64,000 nt of DNA from LZORAL124-50-18 sp051208045. Its GTDB lineage: Bacteria > Pseudomonadota > Gammaproteobacteria > Pseudomonadales > Oleiphilaceae. Positions 18,220 to 27,717 of this stretch are shown here, in pieces (position 1 is the stretch's first letter; each line of letters begins with the position of its first letter). Under the pieces are notes generated by a model. It was not told the DNA's origin. It was given only the letters and a program-made list of their open reading frames with translations, and ran no database searches. The translations under genes and the position numbers were made by a program. The stretch is from the NCBI GenBank assembly GCA_051208045.1, contig JBPJFY010000006.1:124001-188000 (forward strand), read 5' to 3'.

Positions 18220-20115
18220 ATGAAGCTCGATATCTCTTCAAAAAAAGGATTTGTGTTGATCGCTGTCAGCGTCACGGTTCTGATGGTGAGCCTTTTTGTG
18301 TGGCGCGTGAATGAGGCGGAAAAGCAGATCCATCGGAATATTGACGAGCGTGTGAGCGGCATAGGTTACCGCATATCCAACAGTGTGATTCCGCTGATTT
18401 ACAACCTGTATCAGAAATCAGCGGACAAAATGTTTGCGGAAAAAACGGCGGCGGCGATACTGGATGCTGAGATGACCGCTTCATTCGTGTGGGGGATCAA
18501 AGTGTTTGGTAACTTTGGTCATCTGTTTACGGGAAAATACAAAACACCGCAAGGCAAGGTGATTCCTATCACGGAGGCGGATGCATACGCTGAGCGGTTG
18601 CAATCGCTTCGCTCAAGCCGCATTCCCGTGAAGCAGAACAATATGACCATCGGAAATATCGAGGTGTATTTCACCTATGATGGGCACCGCCCCCAGCTGA
18701 GACGTGTCGTCGTTCAAGAGTTATTGCAGACCACGGGCTTCACGATTTTCATTATTCTGCTGGTGTACCTGATTCAGAAATCACTGGTGGCCAAACGCCA
18801 TGCGGAAGATGCCAATCGGACGCTTGAAGCCACCCAAAATAAGCTGATGGAATCAAAGCAGCAGCTGAAGGAATCGAATTTGACCCTGGAAGACAAGGTC
18901 AATGCACGAACCCGTGAATTGAAAGCGACTAATGACAAGCTCATTGAGGCCAAGCAAGCGGCAGACAGTGCCAGCCGCGCCAAAAGTTTGTTTCTGGCGA
19001 ATATGAGCCATGAAATCCGTACCCCGATGAATGGGGTTATCGGCTTAACGGAGCTGTTACTTCGCACGGACCTGACTGATCAGCAACGTGGTTATCTGGA
19101 TAAGCTCAAAAGTTCGTCCAACAATTTACTCCATATACTGAACGACATCCTGGATATCTCCAAGATTGAAGCGGGTAAATTCACCATTGAGCAGGCAGAG
19201 TTCAATTTTCGCCACATGCTGGATACGGTGATCGATATCGCGCGCCCGAAAGCGTTGGATAAAGGATTACTCCTCGATGTGAAAATCCAGGCGCCGTTTC
19301 CCCCGTTTGCCTTGGGAGACACCGTGCGTTGTTCGCAGATTTTTTCCAATCTCGTGTCCAATGCCATCAAATTTACCGAATCGGGCGGTGTGACCGTTGA
19401 ATTGCGTCGGGATGAAGATTTTATTGAAGCCAGTGTGACGGACACCGGTATTGGCATTACGGAGGCGCAGCAGAATAAACTGTTCTCCTCGTTTACGCAG
19501 GCGGACAGTTCGACTTCCCGAAAATACGGGGGTACCGGCTTGGGGTTAGTGATCTGTGAGCATCTGGCCAAATTGATGCAGGGGGATATCCAGCTCGAAA
19601 GCCAGTATGGCAAAGGGAGCTGTTTCACCGTGCGTCTGCGTTTGCCAGTGGTGGAAAAGCAGCAGGAACGGGGGCCTGGCAGTCACGACCCTGCAGAATC
19701 CGAGATGAATTTTGCCTCGGAAAAATTGCGGGATAAGCAGGTGCTGGTCGTTGAGGACATCGAAATCAATCAAATTGTGGCCCAGTCCATTTTAGAAGAT
19801 GCCGGGATGATCGTGACCTGTGCGGACAACGGCATTGAAGCGGTGAAAGCGGCCAAAGCGCGGCATTTCGATGTCATCGTGATGGACATTCAAATGCCCT
19901 TGATGGATGGCTATGAGGCCACAAAAATTATCCGAACGCTGCCGGGGTATGCACAAACTCCCATTGTGGCGATGACCGCCAATGCCATGTCGGATGACAA
20001 AGACGCCAGTATTGCAGCGGGGATGAACAGTCACCTGACCAAGCCAATCCAATGTGAGCAGGTGATTGCTGTTTTGGAGAGTTTTTTTAGCGATCCGACC
20101 GGAACCCCTGAGTAG
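18220..20115 (+). CDS. Hybrid sensor histidine kinase/response regulator
   Basis: Membrane-bound kinase of 631 residues. A first membrane helix (10-30) and a second (about 172-190) enclose a periplasmic sensor region of about 140 residues. A coiled-coil linker (190-250) leads to HisKA with the phospho-acceptor His264 (NMSHEIRTPMNG). The ATPase domain shows NAIKF, DTGIGI and GGTGLGL. A receiver domain (about 508-625) has the DE-type acidic pocket VEDIEINQ, phospho-acceptor Asp near 555 (VMDIQMPLMDG) and the Lys in LTKP. The start follows the binding-protein stop by three bases with GGTAGGG upstream, so the pair is one operon. No Hpt or output regulator is encoded next to it. Confidence 0.93.
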   Translation: MKLDISSKKGFVLIAVSVTVLMVSLFVWRVNEAEKQIHRNIDERVSGIGYRISNSVIPLIYNLYQKSADKMFAEKTAAAILDAEMTASFVWGIKVFGNFGHLFTGKYKTPQGKVIPITEADAYAERLQSLRSSRIPVKQNNMTIGNIEVYFTYDGHRPQLRRVVVQELLQTTGFTIFIILLVYLIQKSLVAKRHAEDANRTLEATQNKLMESKQQLKESNLTLEDKVNARTRELKATNDKLIEAKQAADSASRAKSLFLANMSHEIRTPMNGVIGLTELLLRTDLTDQQRGYLDKLKSSSNNLLHILNDILDISKIEAGKFTIEQAEFNFRHMLDTVIDIARPKALDKGLLLDVKIQAPFPPFALGDTVRCSQIFSNLVSNAIKFTESGGVTVELRRDEDFIEASVTDTGIGITEAQQNKLFSSFTQADSSTSRKYGGTGLGLVICEHLAKLMQGDIQLESQYGKGSCFTVRLRLPVVEKQQERGPGSHDPAESEMNFASEKLRDKQVLVVEDIEINQIVAQSILEDAGMIVTCADNGIEAVKAAKARHFDVIVMDIQMPLMDGYEATKIIRTLPGYAQTPIVAMTANAMSDDKDASIAAGMNSHLTKPIQCEQVIAVLESFFSDPTGTPE

Positions 20116-20132
20116 AGTGATGCTTTTATGCT

Positions 20133-20951
20133 TTAGCGCCACTTATCGATTATTTTCTGGTAAATACCATTCTCTTTGATTTCGGAGAGCCCTTCATCAA
20201 AATCATCTAGAAATTGCTGAGTACGTGGATTGAACTTCATACCAACCAGATATTCCTCGCTAACTCCAAAAACAGGCAGTTTTTTGAAGTATCCTTGCAG
20301 CTTCATCTGCTTGAGTGTGTAGTCCCAGTTGATTTCGTAGCCAGCAAACCCATCCAGTCGTCCGAGCTTTAGCATCAGAAATCCTTGCTCGATAGTGTTC
20401 AGCGGGTGCTTTATGATTTGCGTGTTTTCATTCCACTCATCTCCGAAGTTGTAGCCACGGATAACGCCAATTGACAGGCCATGGAGTGATGTAAGGCCAT
20501 ACCATTCAGGAGAAGCTGTTGGGTTTACGTAAACTCTGAACGCAGCCCGATTGATGGGAGTTTGAGAGTAACTGAAGTAGGCCATTCGCTCGCTGTTTTT
20601 TCCGGTTGGGAACAGCAAGTCCGCTTGGTCAGTTTTGACGTTTTCAAGCGCTCTCGACCAAGGAGTTATGATCAGCTGTATTGTGTAACCTCTGGAGTGA
20701 AGGCTTTCTCTGAGTATGTCCCAGCTATATCCTTGAAAACTGGCAGCATCTTGTTCGGGCGGTATTTTTTCTGAGAACAGCGGAGGAATGTCCTCTTTGT
20801 AGAAGCAGTAGGGAGGATAGTCACCGAGTGTGGCGATACGAACGATTTTTTCCTCACTTAGGGTGACCGTTGCAATCAGTAACGCGCTGAGCACGAAAAT
20901 CTGACCCAATACATAGTCAATTCGAGTTAAGTTCGGGTTGAAAACTGCCAT
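20133..20951 (-). CDS. Periplasmic solute-binding protein, family 3-like
   Basis: I chose ATG 20951 because GGAGGTGGG precedes it; the frame extends upstream to 21005. An N-terminal hydrophobic segment (about residues 14-32) is a signal peptide. The mature protein starts IVRIATLGDYPPYCF and has the SBP_bac_3 pattern: SWDILRESLHSRGY, WSRALENVKTDQADLLFP, the Arg-rich hinge segment and a C-terminal GIYQKIIDKWR. These proteins bind amino acids or similar small molecules. No ABC transporter genes adjoin it, and many such orphans in gammaproteobacteria are of unknown role. It is convergent with the sensor kinase gene. Confidence 0.82.
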   Translation of the reverse strand: MAVFNPNLTRIDYVLGQIFVLSALLIATVTLSEEKIVRIATLGDYPPYCFYKEDIPPLFSEKIPPEQDAASFQGYSWDILRESLHSRGYTIQLIITPWSRALENVKTDQADLLFPTGKNSERMAYFSYSQTPINRAAFRVYVNPTASPEWYGLTSLHGLSIGVIRGYNFGDEWNENTQIIKHPLNTIEQGFLMLKLGRLDGFAGYEINWDYTLKQMKLQGYFKKLPVFGVSEEYLVGMKFNPRTQQFLDDFDEGLSEIKENGIYQKIIDKWR

Positions 20952-21096
20952 AACCCACCTCCACTTACTGCGCTCTATATTGAGCATAGCGCTTGTACAG
21001 CCCACATACCAATGGAATGGCTTTGATCATTAGGGGTATGTTTTCCAGACGCTTTTTATAACACTTCTGGCCGAGTCATAACCAAATGCAGGTAGA

Positions 21097-21885
21097 TTAC
21101 TTCGCTTGCGTCTTGTGCCTCAGAATTTCCTCTTCCCGATTTACCGTTGTGTAGTACTGCTCCAAAACACGGAGCCACTTATGTGCATACTTGTCATAAT
21201 TGGCTGTATTCTTGCCGAATACGTAATAGGCGGGTGTGGCTCGCTTGATTTCAAACACCTTCTTGAATTTTGCATCCGTGAGTTCCGGGTATTTTTCTGA
21301 GTGCAGGGTAATTGTTTTCTCTAAGGCCGCATCAGGTATGAAAAAATAATCATATCTTTGCATGGCCACCAATGTTAAAACCTGACCCTGTGAACTGACT
21401 TCATTGATTTCATCGCCCGCGAGGCTTTTGATAAATGGGTCCACTTCAGAGCCATACGAATTGCCCCGAATCATTGCCAACCTATACTTTCGTAGATGAT
21501 CCAGAGTGGTAATTTCAGTGACGTTGTCATTCTCCTGTGCCGCATATACACCAAGCGTGGAAACGTTCACAAAAGCAGGCTCAGGCAGGTAATCAAAAAC
21601 GGCTTGCCGTTCCGGCGTTTTGTTTGCGCCCAGCACGAGTGTCACATTCCCGCTGGCAACCTCTGCCTGGCATCGTTGCCAGTTTTCGATGATCTTTGCC
21701 TCAACGGTGATTTCTGGATAGGTTTTCTTGAACAGGTTTAACTGGTCAATCAGAACACCTGCGTAGGTGTCTTTGCCGCTAAGATAGATCCAGGGATTCC
21801 AGTTGTAATAAGCACACCAAGTCATGCTGTCTGCATGAGATTGAAGAGAAATGACAAAGAGCGCAATCATGGCCCGGATACTCAT
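21097..21885 (-). CDS. Periplasmic solute-binding protein, family 3-like
   Basis: A 262-residue protein with a signal peptide (cleavage near SHADS) and AAGGA upstream of the start. It has the amino-acid-binding-protein layout: WCAYYNWNPWIY at the N-terminus, AGVLIDQLNLF, NWQRCQAEVASGNVTLVLG and the second lobe around AMIRGNSYGS. It lies upstream of another orphan binding protein in the same direction, separated by 145 bases, and shares only fold-level similarity with it. No permease or ATPase genes are near. It is divergent from a GNAT gene. Ligand unknown. Confidence 0.78.
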   Translation of the reverse strand: MSIRAMIALFVISLQSHADSMTWCAYYNWNPWIYLSGKDTYAGVLIDQLNLFKKTYPEITVEAKIIENWQRCQAEVASGNVTLVLGANKTPERQAVFDYLPEPAFVNVSTLGVYAAQENDNVTEITTLDHLRKYRLAMIRGNSYGSEVDPFIKSLAGDEINEVSSQGQVLTLVAMQRYDYFFIPDAALEKTITLHSEKYPELTDAKFKKVFEIKRATPAYYVFGKNTANYDKYAHKWLRVLEQYYTTVNREEEILRHKTQAK

Positions 21886-22060
21886 AGCAATTCCTTGACG
21901 AGATGATGGCAGTTAATTGAGACTTGTGCATAGAGAAAGAACTGTCAAGTTGTCGCAAGGTAACATCGCGCAGAGGATTGGCGTAACCTGTCGGTTTTCA
22001 ACAGACGAGTATTCTAAACGCCAAGAGCAGCGGAATGGCTTAAGTCGCAGGGGGCAAAAA

Positions 22061-22561
22061 ATGCCAAAGTCTTATTTTCAGATCAATCGAATTGCTTCTG
22101 AGCACAATGAAGCCATTTGTTCGATCATTCGGAGTGTTGGCGCAGAATTCGGCGCGATCGGCGACGGTTTTGGCCCTTCGGACGCGGAAGTGGCGCAGAT
22201 GAGTGCTCACTATTCAGCGCGTGCAGGGTATCAGTATCTGGTTGCGCTTGTGGGTTCAACGGTGGTCGGGGGTGCCGGCATCGCGCCGTTCGATGAGGGC
22301 CAAAAAATCTGCGAACTGCGCAAGATGTTCTTGCTTCGAGATTATCGTGGGCGTGGCATTGGCAAGGCGCTGCTCGGGGCTAATCTGGACTTTGCCCGGC
22401 AGGCCGGTTACCAGCGGTGTTACCTGGATACGCTGGCAACGATGACGTCGGCGATTGCTCTGTATGCGCAATTTGGTTTCACGTGTCTGGCGCAGCCGCT
22501 CACGGGAACGATTCACGGCGGCTGCGATACCTGGATGATGAAAGATCTCACTGCGCCCTGA
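22061..22561 (+). CDS. GNAT family N-acetyltransferase
   Basis: The start is taken as ATG 22061, preceded by GCAGGGGG; the longer upstream frame from 21917 lacks family similarity. The acetyl-CoA binding signature is ELRKMFLLRDYRGRGIGKAL (motif A, RGRGIG). LDTLATMTSAIALYAQFGF is the usual motif B helix ending in the GF turn. The protein is about 166 residues, normal for the family. It should acetylate an amine on a small molecule or protein in the cytoplasm; the substrate cannot be told. It ends one base before the convergent selO gene. Confidence 0.88.
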   Translation: MPKSYFQINRIASEHNEAICSIIRSVGAEFGAIGDGFGPSDAEVAQMSAHYSARAGYQYLVALVGSTVVGGAGIAPFDEGQKICELRKMFLLRDYRGRGIGKALLGANLDFARQAGYQRCYLDTLATMTSAIALYAQFGFTCLAQPLTGTIHGGCDTWMMKDLTAP

Positions 22562-24022
22562 TCAGGTGCCACAAAAGGTTTGATAACACCGATCACCATC
22601 CTCCGGCAGACCCTGATACTCTGCGGTTTCAGGCAGTTGCGTATAGGGGGAGCGCAGCACGGTGAGAAACGCGGCGACCTGGGCCGTGTCACCCGCTTCA
22701 CAGGCCGAGAGCACGCTTTCCACATGATGATTGCGTGGTATGACCCGTGGATTGACGCGGCGCATGCGGGCGAGGGCGGCGTCTGTGCTATCGGATTGCG
22801 CCTGCACCCGTTGATACCACTGGGGTAACCAGGTAGACAGGGACTGTTCCAAGGGGGTGGAGGCGTCCTGTGTTTCCAGCGCTTGGGCGAGGGTCATGAA
22901 CGTGTTGGTGTAGTCCATCCCGTCGGTCTGCATGTGAGTGAGCAGTTGCTGAATCAAGACATGGTCCTCCGCCGTGATTGCGGTGATCCCCAGTTTTTCG
23001 CCCATCATGGCGTAGAATTGTGTGTGAAACTTCTCGGGAAATCCGTGAATAATGGGTTCCACGAGCTTCACCGCTTCTTTCACCTCTTCGTGGAGCAAAG
23101 GTAATAACGCTTCTGCCAGGCGAGTCACATTCCAGTGGGCCATTTGCGGCTGATTGCCAAACGCATAACGTCCCTGGGTATCGATTGAGCTGTAGACGGT
23201 GGCGGGATCATAGGTACCCATCATGGCACAGGGGCCGAAGTCAATGGTGTGCCCGGAGAGCGCGGTATTGTCGGTGTTCATCACGCCGTGAATAAATCCA
23301 ATGCGCAACCAGTGCACAATGAGGGCGAGCTGCCGGTCCAGAATCGCTTCCAGCAGTGCCAGATAGCGTAACGGACCTTCCGGGTGCGTGTCGGCAAGTG
23401 TCGGGTAGTGGCGTGTGAGGGTGTAGTCTGCCAAGGCTTTCAATGCTGGCGTGTTATTGCGGATGGCGAAGAACTCAAAGGTCCCGACGCGCAGGTGGCT
23501 GCGGGCCACCCGTGTCACCACCGCACCCGGTTGTTCGCCTTCTCGCCACACCGTGTCTCCAGTGGCCACCACCGCCAGAGACCGGGCGGTGGGCACGCCC
23601 AGAAAGTGTAGCGCCTCACTCATCAAAAACTCACGGACGGCGGGCTTCAGGGCACAACGGCCATCGCCGCCGCGTGAATAGCGTGTACGTCCTGACCCTT
23701 TGAGTTGCACATCCCAGGCGATGCCCTCTGCATCGGTCAATTCTCCCAGCAGATGCGCCCGGCCATCCCCTAACTGAGGTGAGAGGCCGCCAAACTGGTG
23801 CCCGGCATAGGCCAGGGCGATGGGGTTCGACGTTTCCGGGACGGTATTGCCGGAAAAAATGGCCGCGCGCTCGGCGTCGGGCAGAACGCGTTCGCTGTCG
23901 ATACCGAGCTGCTCAGCGAGGGCATCATTCCAGAGCAGAAGCCGGGGCGCACTCACGGGCTCCGGATGAATGGCCTCAAATTCGAAGTGGGGAATGTGGC
24001 GATACGAATTAGTGAATTGCAT
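22562..24022 (-). CDS. selO: Protein adenylyltransferase SelO (YdiU/UPF0061)
   Basis: SelO is a pseudokinase-fold enzyme that transfers AMP from ATP to Ser, Thr or Tyr of target proteins and is linked to redox homeostasis. Recognisable motifs are LAYAGHQFGG, LGDGRAHLLGE, QLKGSGRTRYSRGGDGR, REFLMSEALHFLGVPT, HGVMNTDNTAL and TIDFGPCAMM (metal-binding Asp). The 486-residue length is normal. The C-terminus ends in YQTFCGT; eukaryotic and some bacterial homologues have a selenocysteine or cysteine close to the end. It is a single gene, convergent with the GNAT gene and divergent from the acyl-CoA reductase gene. Confidence 0.95.
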   Translation of the reverse strand: MQFTNSYRHIPHFEFEAIHPEPVSAPRLLLWNDALAEQLGIDSERVLPDAERAAIFSGNTVPETSNPIALAYAGHQFGGLSPQLGDGRAHLLGELTDAEGIAWDVQLKGSGRTRYSRGGDGRCALKPAVREFLMSEALHFLGVPTARSLAVVATGDTVWREGEQPGAVVTRVARSHLRVGTFEFFAIRNNTPALKALADYTLTRHYPTLADTHPEGPLRYLALLEAILDRQLALIVHWLRIGFIHGVMNTDNTALSGHTIDFGPCAMMGTYDPATVYSSIDTQGRYAFGNQPQMAHWNVTRLAEALLPLLHEEVKEAVKLVEPIIHGFPEKFHTQFYAMMGEKLGITAITAEDHVLIQQLLTHMQTDGMDYTNTFMTLAQALETQDASTPLEQSLSTWLPQWYQRVQAQSDSTDAALARMRRVNPRVIPRNHHVESVLSACEAGDTAQVAAFLTVLRSPYTQLPETAEYQGLPEDGDRCYQTFCGT

Positions 24023-24229
24023 GGTGACGGTTTCCGTCTGTGGGGGGTGAAAAAGGCGGTGTGCAAAGCTGTGAGTATATACGAATCCGTGTCATGAATC
24101 AGATCAGCTCCTTTTCGTCGTCTTTTTGACAAACTTTTTCAGTTTCTGTTCGGAATTGCGCGCTGTTCGACCTCATTTTTTTCCTGAATCCTTACAATGG
24201 CAAAAAAAGAATCTTTCAGGGAACTCGCT

Positions 24230-25777
24230 ATGGCATCAATCAACACATCGCTCACACGCGCCGCGCTGCAGGGAAAGCAGATCGTCATTACCGGTACCAC
24301 CGGTTTTTTAGGCAAAGTACTGTTGGAAAAAATCATTCGGGACATTCCGGACGTTGGCGGCGTGACGCTGATTGTTCGGGGCAGCAAAAAATACCCGGAT
24401 GCGATGGAACGGTGTCGCGCAGAAATTCTGACCTCATCGATTTTTGAGCGCTTACAGGCGTCTGAGCCTGAGGCATTGCAACGCTTTTGTGAAGAAAAAC
24501 TCACGTGTGTGAGTGGGGAAATCACGGAGCCGTTCTTTGGTATGCCGGAAGACGCTTTCAACGCGTTGGCCATGAAAACCGATGTGTTCGTCAACTCTGC
24601 CGCCAGTGTGAATTTCCACGAGCCGCTGGATCAGGCCCTGGTAATCAACACCTATTGCCTGGATAACGTGGCCCGGTTTGCCAGTGCCGCCGGGGACATT
24701 CCGGTGATCCAGATTTCTACCTGCTACGTGAACGGCAAGAACAACGGCACCATTCAGGAAGCTGTGTATGGGCCGGCTGGGATGCCTGTGCGTGCTGATG
24801 CGGATGGACTCTATGACATAGACACCATTTTTGCCGCGCTCGAAAGCAAAATCGCCGAAACGAAAGCGCAAATCGTTGACCCCGAAGCGCGCACGGAAGC
24901 ACTCACCGATCTTGGCCTGAGCGAAGCGAATCGCTATGGTTGGGGGGATACTTATACCTTCACAAAATGGTTGGGCGAGCAGCTGATTCTGCGACGTCTG
25001 AAGGGCAAGACGCTAACCATTGTGCGCCCTTCGGTCGTGGAAAGCTGTTTGCAGGGGCCGGTTCCTGGCTGGATCGAAGGAGTGAAAGTCACGGATGCCA
25101 TCCTGCTGGCGTATGCCCGTGAAAAGGTGTCTTTCTTCCCTGCGCGTAAAGCGGGGGTGGTGGATATCATTCCGGTGGATCTGGTGTCCAACAGTATCTG
25201 CCTGAGCATGGCAGAAGCCCTCGAAAATCCAGGCGCATCCCGTATTTACCAGTGCTGTAGTGGTTCCCAGAATCCACTGGGCGTAAAACGCTACGTGTAC
25301 ACAATCTGTGAAGAAGTGCGCCAGAACTGGCACAAGTACCCCAAACTGTGCCGAAAGCAGCCCCGGCGCAAGTTCATTCTGGTGAACAAGCATCTGTTTG
25401 TTGCCGGGATCAAGACCCTGAAATCCCTGTTCAGTATGGCAGGGCTGTTCCGTGGGCGTGCTGCGGGGCCTTCCCGCGCGGTACAAATGCTGGAGAGCAC
25501 GTTGAAACTGACCGGTATCTATGCGACCTACACCAGCCCGCGCTATGTGTTCAACAGCGACAAGCTCATGGCGCTGGCGGAACGTATGGGTGAATCGGAC
25601 CGAACCCTGTTCCCGGTGGATGCGGCATTGATCGACTGGGATAAGTACTTCTGTGACATCCATGTGGCTGGACTGAACCACTACGGCATGGAAACCCGGG
25701 CGCCTGCGCCTGCCCCCACGGAGCCGGAATCTGTCGCGGATGACGATGTCGCGATGGATGATGGCGTGGTGGCTTGA
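24230..25777 (+). CDS. Fatty acyl-CoA reductase (fatty alcohol forming)
   Basis: The start ATG 24230 has CAGGGA at good spacing; an upstream ATG at 24197 has none. The protein is close to the Marinobacter alcohol-forming reductases used in wax-ester synthesis. The NAD(P)H-binding motif is ITGTTGFLGKVLLEK near the N-terminus. VNSAASVNFHE and ISTCYVNGKN follow, then the catalytic YTFTKWLGEQ (YxxxK) and TIVRPSVVES. The C-terminal domain ends in LIDWDKYFCDIHVAGLNHYG, typical of the family (FAR_C/sterile-like). It reduces acyl-CoA (or acyl-ACP) to fatty alcohol with two NADPH. A wax-ester synthase is not in this window. An unusual acidic, Ala/Pro-rich tail covers the last 25 residues. Confidence 0.92.
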   Translation: MASINTSLTRAALQGKQIVITGTTGFLGKVLLEKIIRDIPDVGGVTLIVRGSKKYPDAMERCRAEILTSSIFERLQASEPEALQRFCEEKLTCVSGEITEPFFGMPEDAFNALAMKTDVFVNSAASVNFHEPLDQALVINTYCLDNVARFASAAGDIPVIQISTCYVNGKNNGTIQEAVYGPAGMPVRADADGLYDIDTIFAALESKIAETKAQIVDPEARTEALTDLGLSEANRYGWGDTYTFTKWLGEQLILRRLKGKTLTIVRPSVVESCLQGPVPGWIEGVKVTDAILLAYAREKVSFFPARKAGVVDIIPVDLVSNSICLSMAEALENPGASRIYQCCSGSQNPLGVKRYVYTICEEVRQNWHKYPKLCRKQPRRKFILVNKHLFVAGIKTLKSLFSMAGLFRGRAAGPSRAVQMLESTLKLTGIYATYTSPRYVFNSDKLMALAERMGESDRTLFPVDAALIDWDKYFCDIHVAGLNHYGMETRAPAPAPTEPESVADDDVAMDDGVVA

Positions 25778-25815
25778 GGTAGTTCCTATTCGGCCTGTTT
25801 CTTTTCGATCTGTTT

Positions 25816-27591
25816 CTATCCGGCTTGGTTTCGCCGGGCCGCGGGCGCTGCATCTTCTGCGGGAGACGGGGTGAAGAAGACCTGATTGCGCCCTTCTTCT
25901 TTGGCGGAATACAATGCCCGGTCCGCCCGGTCGATCATCCGCTCGATCGACGCCGGGTGCCAGTGGTCTGCCAGTGTGCCGCAGACACCGACGCTCCCGG
26001 TGATGGCGATGCGTTTTCCCTGAAACTTCAGCGCGATATTTTCCAGTGCAGTGCGCAGGCGTTCGGCCTGTATCAAGGCTTCGTTCTGATCGGTTTCCGG
26101 TAACAACAGGATAAATTCCTCACCGCCCCAACGGGCGGAAATGTCGCCCTTTCGAATCGTCGAGTGAATGCATTGGGCTACTTGCTTCAAGACAGCGTCA
26201 CCGGCGGCATGGCCGTACTGATCGTTGACCTGCTTGAAGTGGTCGATGTCCATCATCACGATGGACAGATGCCGTTGTTTGCGCACCAACGTTTCCCACA
26301 GTTTGTCGGCAATTTCCCGAAAACCCCGACGATTGTTCAATCCCGTGAGCGGGTCGGTACGGGCAAACGTTTCGGCGAGCAGCTTGTCTCGCTGTGCCAG
26401 TCGAAACTGTTGAGCCAGAATAACCGCGAGCAGCAGGGCCTCAAGCGACATCCCGATTTCGATCAACCGGAAGGTAAAATCATTCAGAGGGAGTAGGCCA
26501 CCGACCGCCGCCGTTGATATTCCGATACAAACCGCTGCCTGAACAGATGAAAGGAGAAAAAGTTTTGCCGATGGAATCTGTGCACGCATAGCAGCAGCAC
26601 CGAGCGCAATAAACAGCAGTGCAAACGTCGTATTGAGCAAAAACGCCAGCAGAAGGGAATACACCAGTGCATTGAACAGAGCTCCCATGATAATGCCACC
26701 TGGCACTACCAGTGTTACCCAGATGGTAAAGCGATTGAGTTTGGGAGAGTGCATCCCGGTTCTGAGTAACAGTCGTGCAAAGTGTAACCCGGCCACACTG
26801 TAGGTGATCATGAGAAAGTTATCCATCCAATCCTGAAACCAAGGTCCGAGATCGATAGTGATTAACGTATATAACTGTCCAGTGTAGGAAAGGCTATTGG
26901 CAATGAAGCCAATGAGATACAGGCTGTACAGGCCAAACTCTCTTTTTCGTATGAGCAGAAAGAGAATCAGGTTATACAGAGCCAGACCGGCCATCAGGCC
27001 ATACAGAAAACCGAACTCATAGCCGGCGCGAATGTCCCGTTGAAGGGCAAAATCCTGTCTGTCCAGTCGCATGGGAATGGCCATCGGACCGAGCGATTCG
27101 ACTCGGACGTAAACATCCGTTTGGCCCGGCGGGAACGCCGTTTCAAACGTGAAGAAACGGCTGGGTTTGGGCCGCTGATCAAAAGCGATGCCGTCTCCGC
27201 CCCGGAAGACTAACGGCGTTGAAAGTGCTGGATTGACCAGCCACACATCGATGTAATCCAGCCAGGGGATCTCAATGCTGAAACGGTAGGATTGCACGTT
27301 CCCGGCTGTGTTGACGACCGGCACATGGAGCCAGGCGGGGCGTGTGCCAATGCCGAGGGAAATTGAGTTTCCGGCGCTTGTCTGGACCGCCTTGGTCTGG
27401 AAGTGCTGAATCGCTGTGTCGAGAGAAATTCTATGGTCGAGATCTTCCTGAAAATAGCGGGCAAAGGGGCCGAGCGATCCGCTGTGGAAGGTGGTGAGGT
27501 CGACGGCTTTGATTTCTGCAGTCGCAGGCGCACCGGCGACAGCCAACAACAGGCCAGCCAGGACAATCAACAGGCAGGTCAGGCGATTCAT
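25816..27591 (-). CDS. 7TMR-DISM diguanylate cyclase
   Basis: The N-terminus has a signal peptide (residues 1-25), then an extracytoplasmic 7TMR-DISM extracellular domain (beta-sandwich, about 35-180). Seven membrane helices follow (about 190-395). The cytoplasmic GGDEF domain starts at ARTDPLTGLNNRRGF and carries the active-site motif RWGGEEF (about residue 488), so it should make cyclic di-GMP. No RxxD inhibitory site is evident just before the motif. The extracellular domain probably binds a carbohydrate or related ligand. It is convergent with the acyl-CoA reductase gene and downstream of the GH84 gene, separated by an intergenic inverted repeat. Confidence 0.92.
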   Translation of the reverse strand: MNRLTCLLIVLAGLLLAVAGAPATAEIKAVDLTTFHSGSLGPFARYFQEDLDHRISLDTAIQHFQTKAVQTSAGNSISLGIGTRPAWLHVPVVNTAGNVQSYRFSIEIPWLDYIDVWLVNPALSTPLVFRGGDGIAFDQRPKPSRFFTFETAFPPGQTDVYVRVESLGPMAIPMRLDRQDFALQRDIRAGYEFGFLYGLMAGLALYNLILFLLIRKREFGLYSLYLIGFIANSLSYTGQLYTLITIDLGPWFQDWMDNFLMITYSVAGLHFARLLLRTGMHSPKLNRFTIWVTLVVPGGIIMGALFNALVYSLLLAFLLNTTFALLFIALGAAAMRAQIPSAKLFLLSSVQAAVCIGISTAAVGGLLPLNDFTFRLIEIGMSLEALLLAVILAQQFRLAQRDKLLAETFARTDPLTGLNNRRGFREIADKLWETLVRKQRHLSIVMMDIDHFKQVNDQYGHAAGDAVLKQVAQCIHSTIRKGDISARWGGEEFILLLPETDQNEALIQAERLRTALENIALKFQGKRIAITGSVGVCGTLADHWHPASIERMIDRADRALYSAKEEGRNQVFFTPSPAEDAAPAARRNQAG

Positions 27592-27657
27592 CGTGAGGGC
27601 CTGAGTGCCTAACTAATGGGGAAGCGGAGCAAATGCATAGGGTTGATCTTTATCATC

Positions 27658-27673
27658 ACACTTCTTGAAGTGT
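27658..27673. repeat. Short inverted repeat upstream of the GGDEF gene
   Basis: ACACTTC and GAAGTGT form a perfect 7-bp inverted repeat around two bases. It sits in the 126-base gap between the GH84 stop and the diguanylate cyclase start. There is no T-run, so an operator is more likely than a terminator. Confidence 0.3.
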
Positions 27674-27717
27674 AGTTCAGAACCGGGCCTTGTCACAAAA
27701 GTGTCACCGGTTACCGC

